Source of the DNA: an uncultured Pseudomonadota bacterium
GTDB taxonomy: Bacteria; Pseudomonadota; Gammaproteobacteria; Steroidobacterales; Steroidobacteraceae
Length of the DNA: 64,000 nucleotides
NCBI GenBank assembly: GCA_903884105.1
Contig: CAISDJ010000060.1
Coordinates: forward strand, 1 to 64,000
Reading direction: 5' to 3'
In this document: one piece after another, positions 41,976-50,027 of the stretch
How positions within the stretch are numbered: position 1 is the first letter of the stretch
How the letters are laid out: each line of letters opens with the position of its first letter
Notes under the pieces: generated by a model
What the model saw: only the letters and a program-made list of their open reading frames with translations
Databases searched by the model: none
Told to the model about the DNA's origin: nothing
Translations under genes and position numbers: made by a program

Positions 41976-43340
41976 ATGGCTGCAAGACGCGCACTGATCG
42001 TCGACGACTCGCGGTCCGCCCGCGTGATTCTGAGCCGCATGCTGGAAAGCTACGGCTTGCAGGTCGACGCGGCGGAAACTGCGGAGCAGGCGTTCGAGTT
42101 CCTGGAGCATCAGCGCCCCGATGTGATCTTCATGGATCACCTGATGCCCGGCATGGACGGCTTCCAGGCCGTCCAGGTGCTGAAGTCCAATCCGTCCACC
42201 GCGTTGATCCCAGTGATGATGTACACATCGCAGGAAGGCGAGCTGTATGTCGGCCAGGCGCGCGCTCTGGGTGCTGTCGGCGTGCTGCCAAAGACCGTCA
42301 AGCATGCCGATGTGTCGCGCGTGCTGTACCAGCTCAACCTGCTGGAAGAGCGGCGCGAGAATCGCCCGGGGCTCGTCGTGCCACCGGAAGCGGAAGAGCT
42401 GGATACCCAGCAGGTCGAAGTGTCCTCCGCGCGGGCCGAGCAGATCGACCAGCCGCCCGAAAGCCATTCAGGTGATCCGTCGCTGCGCGCTCTGCTCGAC
42501 AGCGCGTTCAAGGAGCAGCAGATCGAGCTGCGCCGCTTCATGCTCGCCAGTTTCGAGGCCTTTATCCGGCGCGTCAGTGCGGACATCAAGACAGTGGTAC
42601 CTCAGCCGGAATCGATCGATCCGGCCGCCTCCCTTGCGCAGAGCTACCAGAAGGCCGGCGACTCGCGCTGGCCCTGGCTCATCGCAGGGGTTGCCGTGCT
42701 CGCGCTGCTGCCGACTGCCATCCTCGGTGCGTTCTACTTGAGGATCATGGACACGACGCGCAGCCTGACTGACACCAATGGAAGGCTGGCCGAGTTGGTG
42801 GCGGGGCAGCAGGCACAGATCAATGCGCTCCGTGACGCGCCACCTGATGCAGACACGACAGCCCAACCGGCCATTCCGGCAACTCCGCCAGTGGCAGTCG
42901 AGGCTGTAGGGTATGGCGAGACTCCGCTGTCCGGAGTGCGGGTTGAGAAACTGCGCGCGCTGCTTGCCCGACTCAAGGCCGACGGCTTCAAGGGGACCGT
43001 GCGCATCGAGTCCTTCGTGGGCGACTTCTGTCTTGCCGGGAACGCGGTCGAAGGCTATTCGCTCGCGGCCGACGAACTGCCTGCCCGCCGCTGCGATGTC
43101 ACCGGCAATCCGTTCGAAGACGGACTCTCCGGTGCGCAGCGGCAATCGCTGTCCTTTGCCAATCTGGCTGCATCGATCGCCCAGGAGACCGGTGGCGATC
43201 TTCGTGTCGAAGTGATCGCGGCCGGCCGTCGCCCGATGGCGCCGTATCCCGCGGCCGCTGACACCCTGACGGCAGGCGAATGGAATAGGGTCGCCACGCG
43301 CAACAACCGCGTGGAATTCACGATCGAGCCGGTGGGATGA
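41976..43340 (+). CDS. Response-regulator receiver fused to a membrane-anchored domain
   Basis: 454 residues. Residues 1-120 are a complete receiver: acidic pair D10/D11, phosphoacceptor D54 (IFMDHLMPGMDG), T84, K106. A helical linker leads to one transmembrane helix (~233-256, WPWLIAGVAVLALLPTAILG). The C-terminal ~200 residues should be periplasmic: a short coiled coil and proline/alanine linker, then a domain ending GEWNRVATRNNRVEFTIEP, reminiscent of the end of OmpA-type peptidoglycan-binding domains but too divergent to assign. No DNA-binding or enzymatic output domain. Overlaps the next gene by four bases. Confidence 0.8.
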   Translation: MAARRALIVDDSRSARVILSRMLESYGLQVDAAETAEQAFEFLEHQRPDVIFMDHLMPGMDGFQAVQVLKSNPSTALIPVMMYTSQEGELYVGQARALGAVGVLPKTVKHADVSRVLYQLNLLEERRENRPGLVVPPEAEELDTQQVEVSSARAEQIDQPPESHSGDPSLRALLDSAFKEQQIELRRFMLASFEAFIRRVSADIKTVVPQPESIDPAASLAQSYQKAGDSRWPWLIAGVAVLALLPTAILGAFYLRIMDTTRSLTDTNGRLAELVAGQQAQINALRDAPPDADTTAQPAIPATPPVAVEAVGYGETPLSGVRVEKLRALLARLKADGFKGTVRIESFVGDFCLAGNAVEGYSLAADELPARRCDVTGNPFEDGLSGAQRQSLSFANLAASIAQETGGDLRVEVIAAGRRPMAPYPAAADTLTAGEWNRVATRNNRVEFTIEPVG

Positions 43341-44362
43341 ACTCGGCAGGCTTCCTCCCGCCCCGCTGGCTGCGTAACCACCACCTGCAATCCATCCTGC
43401 CGACCAGCCGGTTCCGCAGGCCGTGGGTCATGCCCCGGGCGCGTCAGTTGCTGACGGCATCGCGCCCTGCCATTCTCGATTGCGGTGCCGGCGTGCGTCT
43501 GTCGGGTGATCACTCGCGGCAGGAAGATGCCGGCAGGGTGGCAGCCACAACGCTGGTCGTGCTGCTGCATGGCTGGGAAGGGAGCGCCCAGTCGCTCTAT
43601 GTGCTCGGGCTTGGCAGCCACTTGTTCGGACTGGGCTACGATGTTTTCCGGTTGAACTTCCGCGATCACGGCGGCAGCCACGGCCTCAATCCAGGGCTGT
43701 TTCATTCCTGCCGTCTGGATGAAGTCGTGGGCGCAGTGTCGCGCTTGCACGGCTTGTTTCCCGACAAGAAGCTGTGCATTGGCGGATTCTCGCTCGGAGG
43801 AAATTTCGCGCTTCGCGTCGCCGCCCGCGCGCCTGCCAGCGGGATTCCCGTCGAGCGCGCTTTCGCGGTGTGCCCGGTGTTGAGTCCGCACAGTACGCTC
43901 GAAGTTCTCGAGCGCGGCTCGTTCGTGTACCGGCAGTACTTCATCCAGAAGTGGAAGCGCTCGCTGGTCGAGAAGCAGCGCTGCTTCCCCGGGATCTACG
44001 ACCTCAAGGACATCCTGGCGATGAACACGATGACGGCGATGACGGACGCGATGGTTCGCCGCTACAGCGAGTTTGCCGACCTCGATTCCTACCTGACCGG
44101 GTATGCCATCGTCGATGGCGCGCTTGCCGGACTCGCGGTGCCGAGTCATGCCCTGCTGGCTGCGGACGATCCGATCATTCCGGTCAGGGACGCAGACCGC
44201 CTCGCGAAGACGCCGTTCCTGTCCGTCACGCATTCGCGCTACGGAGGGCACTGCGGTTTCCTCGACAGCTTCGGTCGCGAGAGCTGGGTCAATCAATGGG
44301 TCATGCGCGCAATGGGAGCAGCCCCACAGCCCATGATGAGCGGGGGAAGCGACGAGCGATGA
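43337..44362 (+). CDS. yheT: YheT-like alpha/beta hydrolase
   Basis: 341 residues, the UPF0017/YheT group. WLRNHHLQSILPTS at the start is the family signature; VLLHGWEGSAQSLYVL forms the oxyanion region, GGFSLGGNFALRVA holds the nucleophile serine, followed by the late Asp (LAADDPIIP) and His (YGGHCGF). Probably an esterase or lipase. The last residues (GGSDER) run into the left arm of the 44346-44448 repeat. Co-transcribed with the receiver fusion gene. Confidence 0.88.
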   Translation: MNSAGFLPPRWLRNHHLQSILPTSRFRRPWVMPRARQLLTASRPAILDCGAGVRLSGDHSRQEDAGRVAATTLVVLLHGWEGSAQSLYVLGLGSHLFGLGYDVFRLNFRDHGGSHGLNPGLFHSCRLDEVVGAVSRLHGLFPDKKLCIGGFSLGGNFALRVAARAPASGIPVERAFAVCPVLSPHSTLEVLERGSFVYRQYFIQKWKRSLVEKQRCFPGIYDLKDILAMNTMTAMTDAMVRRYSEFADLDSYLTGYAIVDGALAGLAVPSHALLAADDPIIPVRDADRLAKTPFLSVTHSRYGGHCGFLDSFGRESWVNQWVMRAMGAAPQPMMSGGSDER

Positions 44363-44448
44363 GCGATCGGCGACTGGAGGAGCCTCGGGACTCGTCGGAG
44401 AGCATAGGAAGCAACTCCATGCCAATCGCCAGTCGCTAATCCTGCTTC
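44346..44448. repeat. Imperfect hairpin built of GCGACTGGC-like units
   Basis: The left arm (44346-44377, gaagcgacgagcgatgagcg...) contains the stop of yheT; the right arm (44421-44448, gccaatcgccagtcgctaat...) contains the stop of the converging FAH-family gene. The unit is like that at 36926-37021, and here too the element lies between two convergent genes. Confidence 0.6.
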
Positions 44449-45329
44449 AGGCTCCACGCCACGATTTTCTGCCGCTGCACGCCCAAGGCTTCGACCCCCA
44501 GCGTGACGATGTCGCCAGGCTTGAGGTAAAGCGGGGGAGTGCGTCCGAGGCCGACGCCCGATGGCGTGCCGGAATAGATGACATCGCCCGGTTCCAGTGT
44601 CATGAACCGGCTCAGGTAGCTCACCAGGAAGGCGGGCTTGAATACCATCTGGCTCGTGCTGGAGCGCTGCCGGTCTTCGCCGTTTACAGTCAGCCACAGT
44701 TCGAGGTTGGTGGCGTCGAGCGTGCTGCCAGCCAGCACGTAAGGGCCGAGCGGCGCAAACGTGTCCGCACTCTTGCCCTTGACCCACTGACCGCCCCGGC
44801 GAATCTGGAAATCCCGTTCGGACACATCGTGGCCGGTGGCATACCCGGCGATGTGGTCCGGCGCCTGCGCCTCGGTGACGTACTGGGCACGCTTGCCGAT
44901 GACGATGACGAGCTCCACTTCATGGTCCAGGGCAACCGAGTCGCGCGGCTGAATCACGTCGTCATCGGGGCCGCTCAGCGCTGTGACGGCTTTCATGAAG
45001 ACGACGGGCTCCTTGGGTACTTCCTGCTTGGCTTCCGCGGCGTGCTCGCGATAGTTCAACCCAATGGCGATGATCTTGCCGATACCCTTGATCGGCACGC
45101 CGAAGCGCGGGGTGCCTGCTACTGCGTGCAACGACGTCGGGTCGATCGCGGCGAGCCGGGCGATTGATTCGCGTGACAGTGTGTCAGGGGTGATGTCGTC
45201 GAGGATGCCGGAGAGGTCGCGGACGATGCCGTCGGCGTCGAGCAGTCCCGGACGTTCTTGTCCTTGCGGGCCGTAGCGCAGCAGCTTCACGCCGGCGCCG
45301 GGTTGCTTGGTATCGTTCTCGTTGGCCAT
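44436..45329 (-). CDS. Fumarylacetoacetate hydrolase-family enzyme
   Basis: 297 residues. FAH C-terminal domain: IIAIGLNYREHAAEAK, KEPVVFMKAVTALSGPDDDV, DHEVELVIVIGKRAQYV, GYATGHDVSERDFQIRRGGQ, GDVIYSGTPSGVGLGRTPP. The metal ligands (E-x-E and Asp) are present. Closest in layout to ureidoglycolate lyase or acylpyruvase-like members; the exact substrate cannot be told. Start uncertain: 45329, 45341 or an internal GTG before KLLRYG. Confidence 0.87.
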   Translation of the reverse strand: MANENDTKQPGAGVKLLRYGPQGQERPGLLDADGIVRDLSGILDDITPDTLSRESIARLAAIDPTSLHAVAGTPRFGVPIKGIGKIIAIGLNYREHAAEAKQEVPKEPVVFMKAVTALSGPDDDVIQPRDSVALDHEVELVIVIGKRAQYVTEAQAPDHIAGYATGHDVSERDFQIRRGGQWVKGKSADTFAPLGPYVLAGSTLDATNLELWLTVNGEDRQRSSTSQMVFKPAFLVSYLSRFMTLEPGDVIYSGTPSGVGLGRTPPLYLKPGDIVTLGVEALGVQRQKIVAWSLKQD

Positions 45330-45412
45330 GTCTGCATCCATCCGTCAGTCTTGCACGCGTCGCAATGATAGCAGGGCGTGGTATGCCCGCTGTGCAGTCG
45401 CGTACTGACGGG

Positions 45413-46930
45413 CTAGGCCGACAACTCCCCCATCGCTTGCTGCCAGCGCTGGTACCGTCCGGCCAGGGCGGGGTGGTGAGTCGTGGTGAAGCGCTCCATC
45501 CTCGCCACCTGCGACCAGGTGGCCGGCATCCCGGCAACCAGGAAGGCGAGTCCGGCCGCGGTCGCCTCACGGAGGCTTGAGCGTTCGACGACGAGGCCAG
45601 TCAGGTCCGCGATGCAGCTGCACAGATAATCGGACTCCGACAGGCCGCCAACGGCGACGATACGCTCCAGGCCTGGCTCGACGGCGCGCATTTCGGTGAC
45701 ATTGGCCGCGATGAGGAAGGCGATGCTTTCGACGACAGCCGCCACTTTCGCCAGTTCGTCGGCTGGCGCATCGTCCAGGAACCGTGATGGCAGCTGCGGG
45801 ATCCAGTACGGTGAGCCGACGCCGGAGACGCCGTTCAGGAACACCGGGGTCGCAAGGTCTGCCGCCTGGTCACGCGTCAGTGAACGCGCCGCCCGATGAT
45901 CATCAAGTCCCGTCTGGTCATCGATCCAGCTGAGTGCGCTGCCCGCTCCATTGACCGTGCCCTCGAGTGAATAGCGGACACCGTCCGCATCCGAGGCCAG
46001 TACGCTGCGCAACAGATTGGTAGGCCGGTCGGGCGCACGGGCCAGGGGACATTGCAGGAACGCGCCCGTGCCGATGTTGAGATAGATCGAGTGGTCATCG
46101 GGACGACCGTGCGCGAACGGGACGGCGGACTGGTCTCCGGTACAGACGACCAGCGGCACCTCGTGCTCCGGCAGGGGCAGGACTCCGAAAGCATGGTGTG
46201 TCGGCACCGACAGGGGCAGCACGGAAACCGGGATGCCCGCCAGCTCAAGCAATTCAGGCGACCAGTCCCCGAGAGCGATATCCCACAGCAGCGTTCGCGA
46301 TGCATTGGCCGCATCGGCGACCGCAGGCTGTCCCGGCACCAGCTGCTGCAGCAACCAGCTTGCGAGCGGCCCCACGACCAGATGTCCGTGCGAGGCAGCG
46401 TCGCGCACGGCGGGCAGCTCATCGAGGCACCACCTGATCTTGCTCGCGCCATAGTGGGGCGACAGCGGCAGCCCCGTGATGCGACGGATTTCTTTTTCGC
46501 GCGATTGCCAGTCCTTGAGTGCGGCCGGATTGCGGCGGTCCTGCCAAGAGAGGACCGGCGACAATGCGGCTCGCGTGCGTTTGTCCCAGCAAACAATGCT
46601 CGAGCGCTGCGTGGCGAGACCGGCAGCGGTGATGCGACGGGTATCGGTGCCCAGCGACTGGCACACTTCACCGAGCGCCGTGCGAATGGATTCGAGCACC
46701 TCTGTCGCCACGTGCTCGACACGGTCGCTGCCGCTTCTATACGTGCTGACGGGGGCAAGGGCTTCGGCCACTTCGCGACCGCTGCGATCGAAGACGATGG
46801 CACGGCTGGCATGGCCACCCTGGTCGATGGCAAGCAGCAGGTCCGGTTCGTCACGGCCAGCGAGCTGACCCAAGTCTCCGGTCAGGCCGCGCAGTTCGTT
46901 GATGAGCCAGTTGAAGTCGTCGCGCTGCAT
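45413..46930 (-). CDS. FGGY-family (glycerol-kinase-like) carbohydrate kinase
   Basis: 505 residues, normal for glycerol kinase. N-terminal LLLAIDQGGHASRAIVFDRS is the phosphate loop (usual DQGTTSSRA altered to DQGGHASRA), PVLSWQDRRN is the Asp/Arg substrate segment, STGDQ-type VVCTGDQSAVPFAHG and VAVGGLSESDYL follow. With GDPD and GlpD upstream, glycerol is the obvious substrate, although the altered N-terminal motif leaves room for another polyol. Last gene of the bactofilin operon, 43 bases after glpD. Confidence 0.82.
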   Translation of the reverse strand: MQRDDFNWLINELRGLTGDLGQLAGRDEPDLLLAIDQGGHASRAIVFDRSGREVAEALAPVSTYRSGSDRVEHVATEVLESIRTALGEVCQSLGTDTRRITAAGLATQRSSIVCWDKRTRAALSPVLSWQDRRNPAALKDWQSREKEIRRITGLPLSPHYGASKIRWCLDELPAVRDAASHGHLVVGPLASWLLQQLVPGQPAVADAANASRTLLWDIALGDWSPELLELAGIPVSVLPLSVPTHHAFGVLPLPEHEVPLVVCTGDQSAVPFAHGRPDDHSIYLNIGTGAFLQCPLARAPDRPTNLLRSVLASDADGVRYSLEGTVNGAGSALSWIDDQTGLDDHRAARSLTRDQAADLATPVFLNGVSGVGSPYWIPQLPSRFLDDAPADELAKVAAVVESIAFLIAANVTEMRAVEPGLERIVAVGGLSESDYLCSCIADLTGLVVERSSLREATAAGLAFLVAGMPATWSQVARMERFTTTHHPALAGRYQRWQQAMGELSA

Positions 46931-46973
46931 TTGAAGTCTTGGTGTTGCCTGCGGCGCCCAGCGTACAGGCTTT

Positions 46974-48152
46974 TCAGTCAGGCTTCAGCGGGAGTTCCCG
47001 GGTATCGGCCCGCGCGCGTGCCGCAGGCAACGCGGATTCCAGACGTTGGAGCGTCTGCTCCGCTGCGGCCCGCCAGCCCGTCAGCTTGCCGCCGTAGATC
47101 GTGAGCACTCGCGGCCTGTCCGCGCGATCCACCTCCAGCAGTGTCTCGCGAGAGCGTCCGAATGCGCCGCCCTTGGCGGCCGGCAATACCCTGAGTCCGG
47201 CAAAGCTATCCAGCATTGCGAGCGGTTCATCGCTGCGATACCGCGGAAAGTAGCGCCGGACGATCGCTTCGAGATATGCGACTTCTTCTGGGAGCGGCCG
47301 CACGTCGTCGGGTTTGCCGCGGAATGCCGTTTCCGTCGTGCCGACCAGCGTGTGTCCGTGCCACGGCATGACGAACACGGCACGTCCGTCCTGTGGCGCT
47401 TCGACGTAGTACACGCCGCGATGCGTGCCACCCTGAATCACGATATGCGTGCCCTGGACGAGTTCAATTGCGGCGGGCTGCTGCCTGGGGATCACGCGCT
47501 CCAGCACCTGCGTTGCCCACGGGCCGGCCGCGTTGACCAGGACGTGAGCTTGGCAACTGCGCGTCTGGTTGCTGACCGAATACGTGACGAGGGCGCCTGC
47601 GGGCTCGAGTTCGGCAGCGATGAATTCCGCGGGGGCGGCTATCTCGGCGCCCAGTTGCACGGCTGAGCGGACGATGGCCCGTGTGAGTGCCGCGTCGTCC
47701 GTCTGGCCGTCGTGGTACACCAGCACCGCGTCCAGGTCCTGGGTGTCGAGGCCGTCAAGCTGGTCCCACTGGCTTCGCGGCACGCTGCCGAAGCTCGTTC
47801 CTGGTCCGAAGCCTCCGAGCACGGCGTAGAGCGACAACCCGATCCGCAACTGCCACGGTCGTCTGCGAGTCCCCCGGTAGACGGGAATGTAGAAAGGGAC
47901 GAGGTGGACGAGGTCCGGCGCATTGCGCAGCATCAGCGTGCGTTCGAGCAGGCTCTCGCGCACGAGGTGGAACTGGCCGGATTCCAGATAGCGCAAACCG
48001 CCATGAATGAGTTTGCTGGAGCGGCTCGAGGTGCCGTCGGCGGGGCTCCCTTTTTCCAGGATGAGGACCGAATGTCCTGCCGCCGCCGCGGCTTGCGCCA
48101 CCCCTGCGCCATGGATACCCGCTCCGACGACGACCAGGTCGTAGCGGTTCAC
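46974..48152 (-). CDS. glpD: FAD-dependent glycerol-3-phosphate dehydrogenase
   Basis: 392 residues. FAD site YDLVVVGAGIHGAGVAQAAA, GTSSRSSKLIHGGLRYLESG, later AAGPWATQVL, HTLVGTTETAFRG and YGGKLTGWRAAAEQ. It oxidises glycerol-3-phosphate to DHAP, feeding electrons to quinones. About 100 residues shorter than E. coli GlpD: the C-terminal DAO_C helical domain is missing or reduced. GTG start overlaps the GDPD stop (GTGA); a longer frame upstream is a shadow of that gene. Confidence 0.85.
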   Translation of the reverse strand: MNRYDLVVVGAGIHGAGVAQAAAAAGHSVLILEKGSPADGTSSRSSKLIHGGLRYLESGQFHLVRESLLERTLMLRNAPDLVHLVPFYIPVYRGTRRRPWQLRIGLSLYAVLGGFGPGTSFGSVPRSQWDQLDGLDTQDLDAVLVYHDGQTDDAALTRAIVRSAVQLGAEIAAPAEFIAAELEPAGALVTYSVSNQTRSCQAHVLVNAAGPWATQVLERVIPRQQPAAIELVQGTHIVIQGGTHRGVYYVEAPQDGRAVFVMPWHGHTLVGTTETAFRGKPDDVRPLPEEVAYLEAIVRRYFPRYRSDEPLAMLDSFAGLRVLPAAKGGAFGRSRETLLEVDRADRPRVLTIYGGKLTGWRAAAEQTLQRLESALPAARARADTRELPLKPD

Positions 48153-48901
48153 GATGCGGACAGCTCGCGCTGGAGCGAGCGCACTGCCATGGTCTCCACG
48201 AATTCCACCCCGCGCGCAGCCAGCTCCAGCGCCAGTTTCGCGGTGGCGACTTCGTAGACCACCCAGCGCCAGGAACCCCGCGTGAGCCGGCCTTGGGAAG
48301 AACGGAGCAGTTCGTGGTCGCAGAACAGGTATTCGGGCCCGATGGCCTCGCTCTTGAGAGACGAAAGCGGGGAAACCTCGGGCAGGACCCAGCCAATGGG
48401 CAGGCCTGCCACTTGGCGGGCAAGGTGGATCGCCGCGAGGTCGAAGGAAATCACGACGCATTGGGCCGCCACGGGCCGCAGGACTTCGGCGATGCGCGTC
48501 ACGACCTGTTCGTGGCCGAAGGCCCTGAGGCTCGCACGCTTGATTTCGACGAAGGCCGTGGCCTTCGGGAAGGCCGCTAGCAGCTCGACAGTGCGCTCCA
48601 GCGTGGGAATGCCGACGTCGTGGTAGCGATCCCCCAACCTTGTGGTTTCATTCACCTTGATGTCCCGCAGTTCGCGCCACGTCATGTCGAGCGCGTTGCG
48701 GTCGAGTCCCGCGGTGCGCTCCAGGCTCGCGTCGTGCAGGACGATCGGAACGTGGTCCGCCGTGAGTTGCACGTCAAATTCCACATGCATCAGCCCCAGT
48801 TCCAGGGCCGACCGCAGTGCCGGCAGGGTGTTCTCGGGAAATTCGGCTGCGTTGCCCCGGTGGGCGACGATCCTGGGCCAAGTAGGGGATGACTCGCTCA
48901 T
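48149..48901 (-). CDS. Glycerophosphodiester phosphodiesterase
   Basis: 250 residues, UgpQ-like and without signal peptide. Motifs RIVAHRGNAAEFPENTLPAL (catalytic His), HVEFDVQLTADHVPIVLHDA (EFD metal ligands and second His), ERTAG and VEIKRA. It releases glycerol-3-phosphate from glycerophosphodiesters, the substrate of the next gene. It begins two bases after the bactofilin stop. Confidence 0.9.
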   Translation of the reverse strand: MSESSPTWPRIVAHRGNAAEFPENTLPALRSALELGLMHVEFDVQLTADHVPIVLHDASLERTAGLDRNALDMTWRELRDIKVNETTRLGDRYHDVGIPTLERTVELLAAFPKATAFVEIKRASLRAFGHEQVVTRIAEVLRPVAAQCVVISFDLAAIHLARQVAGLPIGWVLPEVSPLSSLKSEAIGPEYLFCDHELLRSSQGRLTRGSWRWVVYEVATAKLALELAARGVEFVETMAVRSLQRELSAS

Positions 48902-48903
48902 GC

Positions 48904-49296
48904 CTACTTGCGCTTTTCCTCGAACGTAGTGACAGCTTCGCCGCTCGTGATCGTCATTTCGCCGACCACGACCGCGCCGCGTGCGATCGCGATGGTCTGC
49001 GCGCGGATGTTGCCGTCGATCCTGGCTGCCTTGTGGATTTCGAGTTTCCCCTCGAGCGTCAGGTTGCCCTGCAGTTCCCCTGCTATCACTGCGCTGCCGG
49101 CCGTGACTGGCCCGGTCCAGCGGGCCTTCTCGGCCAGCAGGAAGGCGCCCTTGATGCGGCACTCCCCCGTTGCCACGCCGGCCACGGACAGGTCCGAGTC
49201 GCAGGCTATGTCGCCTATGAACTCGGTCCCGGCGCCGATGAAGGTCGGGCTGCCGGTGATCCGGTCGAGCAATCTGCGCTTCGGGATGTCGATCAT
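48904..49296 (-). CDS. Bactofilin
   Basis: 130 residues. The central DUF583 beta-helix is seen as short hydrophobic repeats (SPTFIGAGTEFIGDI, GNLTLEGKLEIHKAARIDGN, GAVVVGEMTI) flanked by charged ends. Bactofilins polymerise without nucleotide and organise cell-wall or polar structures. It begins an operon with GDPD, GlpD and a kinase, which is not a usual partner set. Confidence 0.85.
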   Translation of the reverse strand: MIDIPKRRLLDRITGSPTFIGAGTEFIGDIACDSDLSVAGVATGECRIKGAFLLAEKARWTGPVTAGSAVIAGELQGNLTLEGKLEIHKAARIDGNIRAQTIAIARGAVVVGEMTITSGEAVTTFEEKRK

Positions 49297-49471
49297 GGGG
49301 GTCCTAAGAGGTCAGGGGGCCTGCCGGCAACCCTTGGTGGCCCGGTCAATCGGACGCGCGCCACAGCTTGTACGGCCGTCGGCCGCCGCGCAATCAGTAT
49401 GTCATTCCATCCCAGGCTTGCATCACAACCTGGCAGGGTTCGCCTTCGAGACAGCCCAAACCTGACAATTT

Positions 49472-49493
49472 TGGTCACTTTTATCATTGACCA
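49472..49493. promoter_or_regulatory. Inverted repeat, possible activator site
   Basis: TGGTCA and TGACCA are separated by ten bases, giving a 22-bp dyad 41-62 bases before the sigma-54 -24 element. It could be the upstream site for the enhancer-binding protein, although such sites usually lie 80-150 bases upstream. Confidence 0.4.
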
Positions 49494-49502
49494 GAAATTA
49501 CT

Positions 49503-49515
49503 CAACTTATTGATA
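49503..49515 (-). promoter_or_regulatory. IHF-binding site
   Basis: Read on the minus strand the bases are tatcaataagttg, a perfect fit to the IHF consensus WATCAANNNNTTR, in the AT-rich stretch just before the sigma-54 promoter. IHF bending between activator site and promoter is standard for this promoter class. Confidence 0.65.
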
Positions 49516-49533
49516 TAACAATGCTTATTGTGA

Positions 49534-49549
49534 TGGCACGGCCGTTGCA
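49534..49549 (+). promoter_or_regulatory. Sigma-54 (-24/-12) promoter
   Basis: tggcacggccgttgca: GG at 49535-49536 and GC at 49547-49548 are ten bases apart, and TGGCAC...TTGCA matches the RpoN consensus at essentially every conserved base. Transcription should start near 49559, leaving a ~16-base leader before the ATG at 49576. Confidence 0.8.
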
Positions 49550-49575
49550 ACGGCTTCTGGCAACGGTAGCAACAG

Positions 49576-49866
49576 ATGCGATCCATGTACAACTTCAACG
49601 CCGCGACCAGCGAACTCATCGGGCTCCTCCTTCCGGAGCCGGACTTGGACCTCAGCCCCGTCACCAACAAGGGCAGGCCGCGGGCTTCGGTCACGGCGCT
49701 GGTTCGCAAGTCCGACGGGCAGATGGCGCTTGAGTCGGTCGCCGCAGATGCGCTCGCGGCCCGGGAGGGCCTGAAGACGGGTTGCTTCCGCAAGTCCCGG
49801 GCGATCATCGACCCGGTGTCCCGCGAAGTCATGGGTTACGAGATGGAGATGGTCGACAGCTTCTAG
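49576..49866 (+). CDS. Small hypothetical protein under RpoN control
   Basis: 96 residues; starts at 49576 or at the second Met three codons on. Segments: MYNFNAATSELIGLLLPEPD, GRPRASVTALVRKSDGQMAL, KTGCFRKSRAIIDPVSREVM. Predicted mixed alpha/beta with one cysteine, no signal peptide or membrane helix. No family recognised. A sigma-54 promoter, IHF site and strong terminator frame it as a one-gene transcript, so it is very probably a real, tightly controlled gene. It could be linked to nitrogen status, given the adjacent gltBD, but that is inference. Confidence 0.65.
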   Translation: MRSMYNFNAATSELIGLLLPEPDLDLSPVTNKGRPRASVTALVRKSDGQMALESVAADALAAREGLKTGCFRKSRAIIDPVSREVMGYEMEMVDSF

Positions 49867-49921
49867 TTCCAGTTTCACGCGCTGATCCCCTTAATTTTCC
49901 CCTGGGGGGGTCTCTTGGTCT

Positions 49922-49961
49922 GCGCCGCTGTACTCTTCCCCGTACAGCGGCGCTTTTTTTT
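49922..49961 (+). terminator. Rho-independent terminator
   Basis: gcgccgctgtac (49922-49933) pairs perfectly with gtacagcggcgc (49942-49953) around an eight-base loop and is followed by eight T. It ends the small RpoN-controlled gene and separates it from gltB. Confidence 0.92.
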
Positions 49962-50027
49962 GCTTTGCGGCCGCCCCACTCCGTAGACTGACCGCCCTTT
50001 ACGCGGACAAAACACCGGGCGACTCAG

